From Janthinobacterium lividum (lineage in GTDB: Bacteria; Pseudomonadota; Gammaproteobacteria; Steroidobacterales; Steroidobacteraceae): 6,115 bases of DNA. Position numbers and translations under genes: made by a program. The notes under the pieces were generated by a model. It worked only from the letters and a program-made list of their open reading frames with translations, was not told the DNA's origin and made no database searches. Shown here piece after piece: positions 5,804 to 6,115 of this stretch; the stretch's first letter is position 1; every line of letters begins with the position of its first letter. Location: NCBI GenBank assembly GCA_943327025.2, contig CALPVO020000148.1:1-6115 (forward strand), in the 5' to 3' direction.

Positions 5804-6115
5804 TCAGTACTTAACATCTACCCGCAGCGTGAACGAGCGGCCTCGCGGATCCGCTAGGCGGGGCTCCCATGAGCTACCAGCACCAGAATTGCTGTCATAG
5901 GTGACAGCGAACGGCGGGGCGGTATTGAACAGGTTCTTCACTCCCAAGGTCAGTTGGTAGTTCGGCGCGAACTGAAGCAGGGTGGCGGACAAGTGATAGG
6001 TGGCGTAGTGGCTGACGCGCGGATTGTAGTCCGGCCGCGTGACCGTGCCATTGGCGATGCCTGGCAAGGCTTGGTTGCGGTAACCGTTGCGGAAGATTTG
6101 GGTCAGGGTCACCGA
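5804..6115 (-). CDS. TonB-dependent outer-membrane receptor, C-terminal fragment
   Basis: The last 103 residues of a TonB-dependent receptor, a 22-strand outer-membrane barrel that imports siderophores, vitamin B12, sugars or oligopeptides using energy from TonB-ExbBD. The frame is open at the window edge, so the plug and most of the barrel lie outside. Typical features are YHLSATLLQFAPNYQLTLGVKNLFNTAPPF (about residues 40-69, the penultimate strands with the conserved NLFN-PP turn), ADPRGRSFTLRVDVKY at the end, and an aromatic C-terminal residue (Tyr), the signal recognised by the BAM machinery. The end is intact. The substrate cannot be inferred from this part. Such receptors are very numerous in xanthomonads. 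It faces the tRNA repeat region, with only about 30 bp between its stop and repeat copy 2. Confidence 0.92.
   Translation of the reverse strand, partial: SVTLTQIFRNGYRNQALPGIANGTVTRPDYNPRVSHYATYHLSATLLQFAPNYQLTLGVKNLFNTAPPFAVTYDSNSGAGSSWEPRLADPRGRSFTLRVDVKY

Overview
The window looks like a chromosomal segment of a high-GC gammaproteobacterium, most likely in the Xanthomonadales (Lysobacter/Luteimonas/Xanthomonas-like). The basis is protein character, the set of neighbouring genes (PII and AmtB back to back with ubiK-comM, a cytochrome c5, a TonB-dependent receptor) and strong GC bias. The genus is inference, since no search was possible. Most of the window is core housekeeping DNA. The accessory-looking part is the stretch after the tRNA at the right end.

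Layout, left to right. Positions 1-438 (+) hold the 3' end of polA. A strong intrinsic terminator (488-519) faces the minus strand and closes the nitrogen operon. That operon runs leftward: glnK/glnB-type PII (2396-2058, GTG start, 112 aa) then the ammonium channel amtB (1990-566, GTG start, 474 aa with signal peptide). Upstream of PII lies a well-formed sigma-54 (-24/-12) promoter (2514-2529). Further up, at 2801-2817, is a near-consensus NtrC-type palindrome, with a related half-site 32 bp away. This suggests activation under nitrogen limitation. The 500-bp divergent region 2397-2899 separates this operon from ubiK (2900-3145) and comM/yifB (3165-4724), a two-gene (+) unit for a ubiquinone-biosynthesis accessory factor and a branch-migration AAA+ helicase of natural transformation.

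comM converges on a membrane-anchored cytochrome c5-like gene (5223-4711, minus), and the two coding ends overlap by 14 bp. After a short promoter-bearing gap comes tRNA-Arg(CCG) at 5432-5508. Directly downstream is an unusual hairpin-rich tandem repeat of 174-bp period (5492-5665, then a partial copy 5666-5772). Each copy begins with the last 17 bases of the tRNA including CCA. The right edge (5804-6115, minus) holds the C-terminal strands of a TonB-dependent outer-membrane receptor.

Functionally, PII and AmtB form the classic ammonium sensing/uptake pair: PII blocks the AmtB pore through its T-loop when nitrogen is plentiful. ubiK and the cytochrome both relate to aerobic respiration but are not in one operon. 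No defence system, transposase or CRISPR array is visible. The least explained feature is the tRNA-associated repeat. The nitrogen control region is the best supported regulatory structure.
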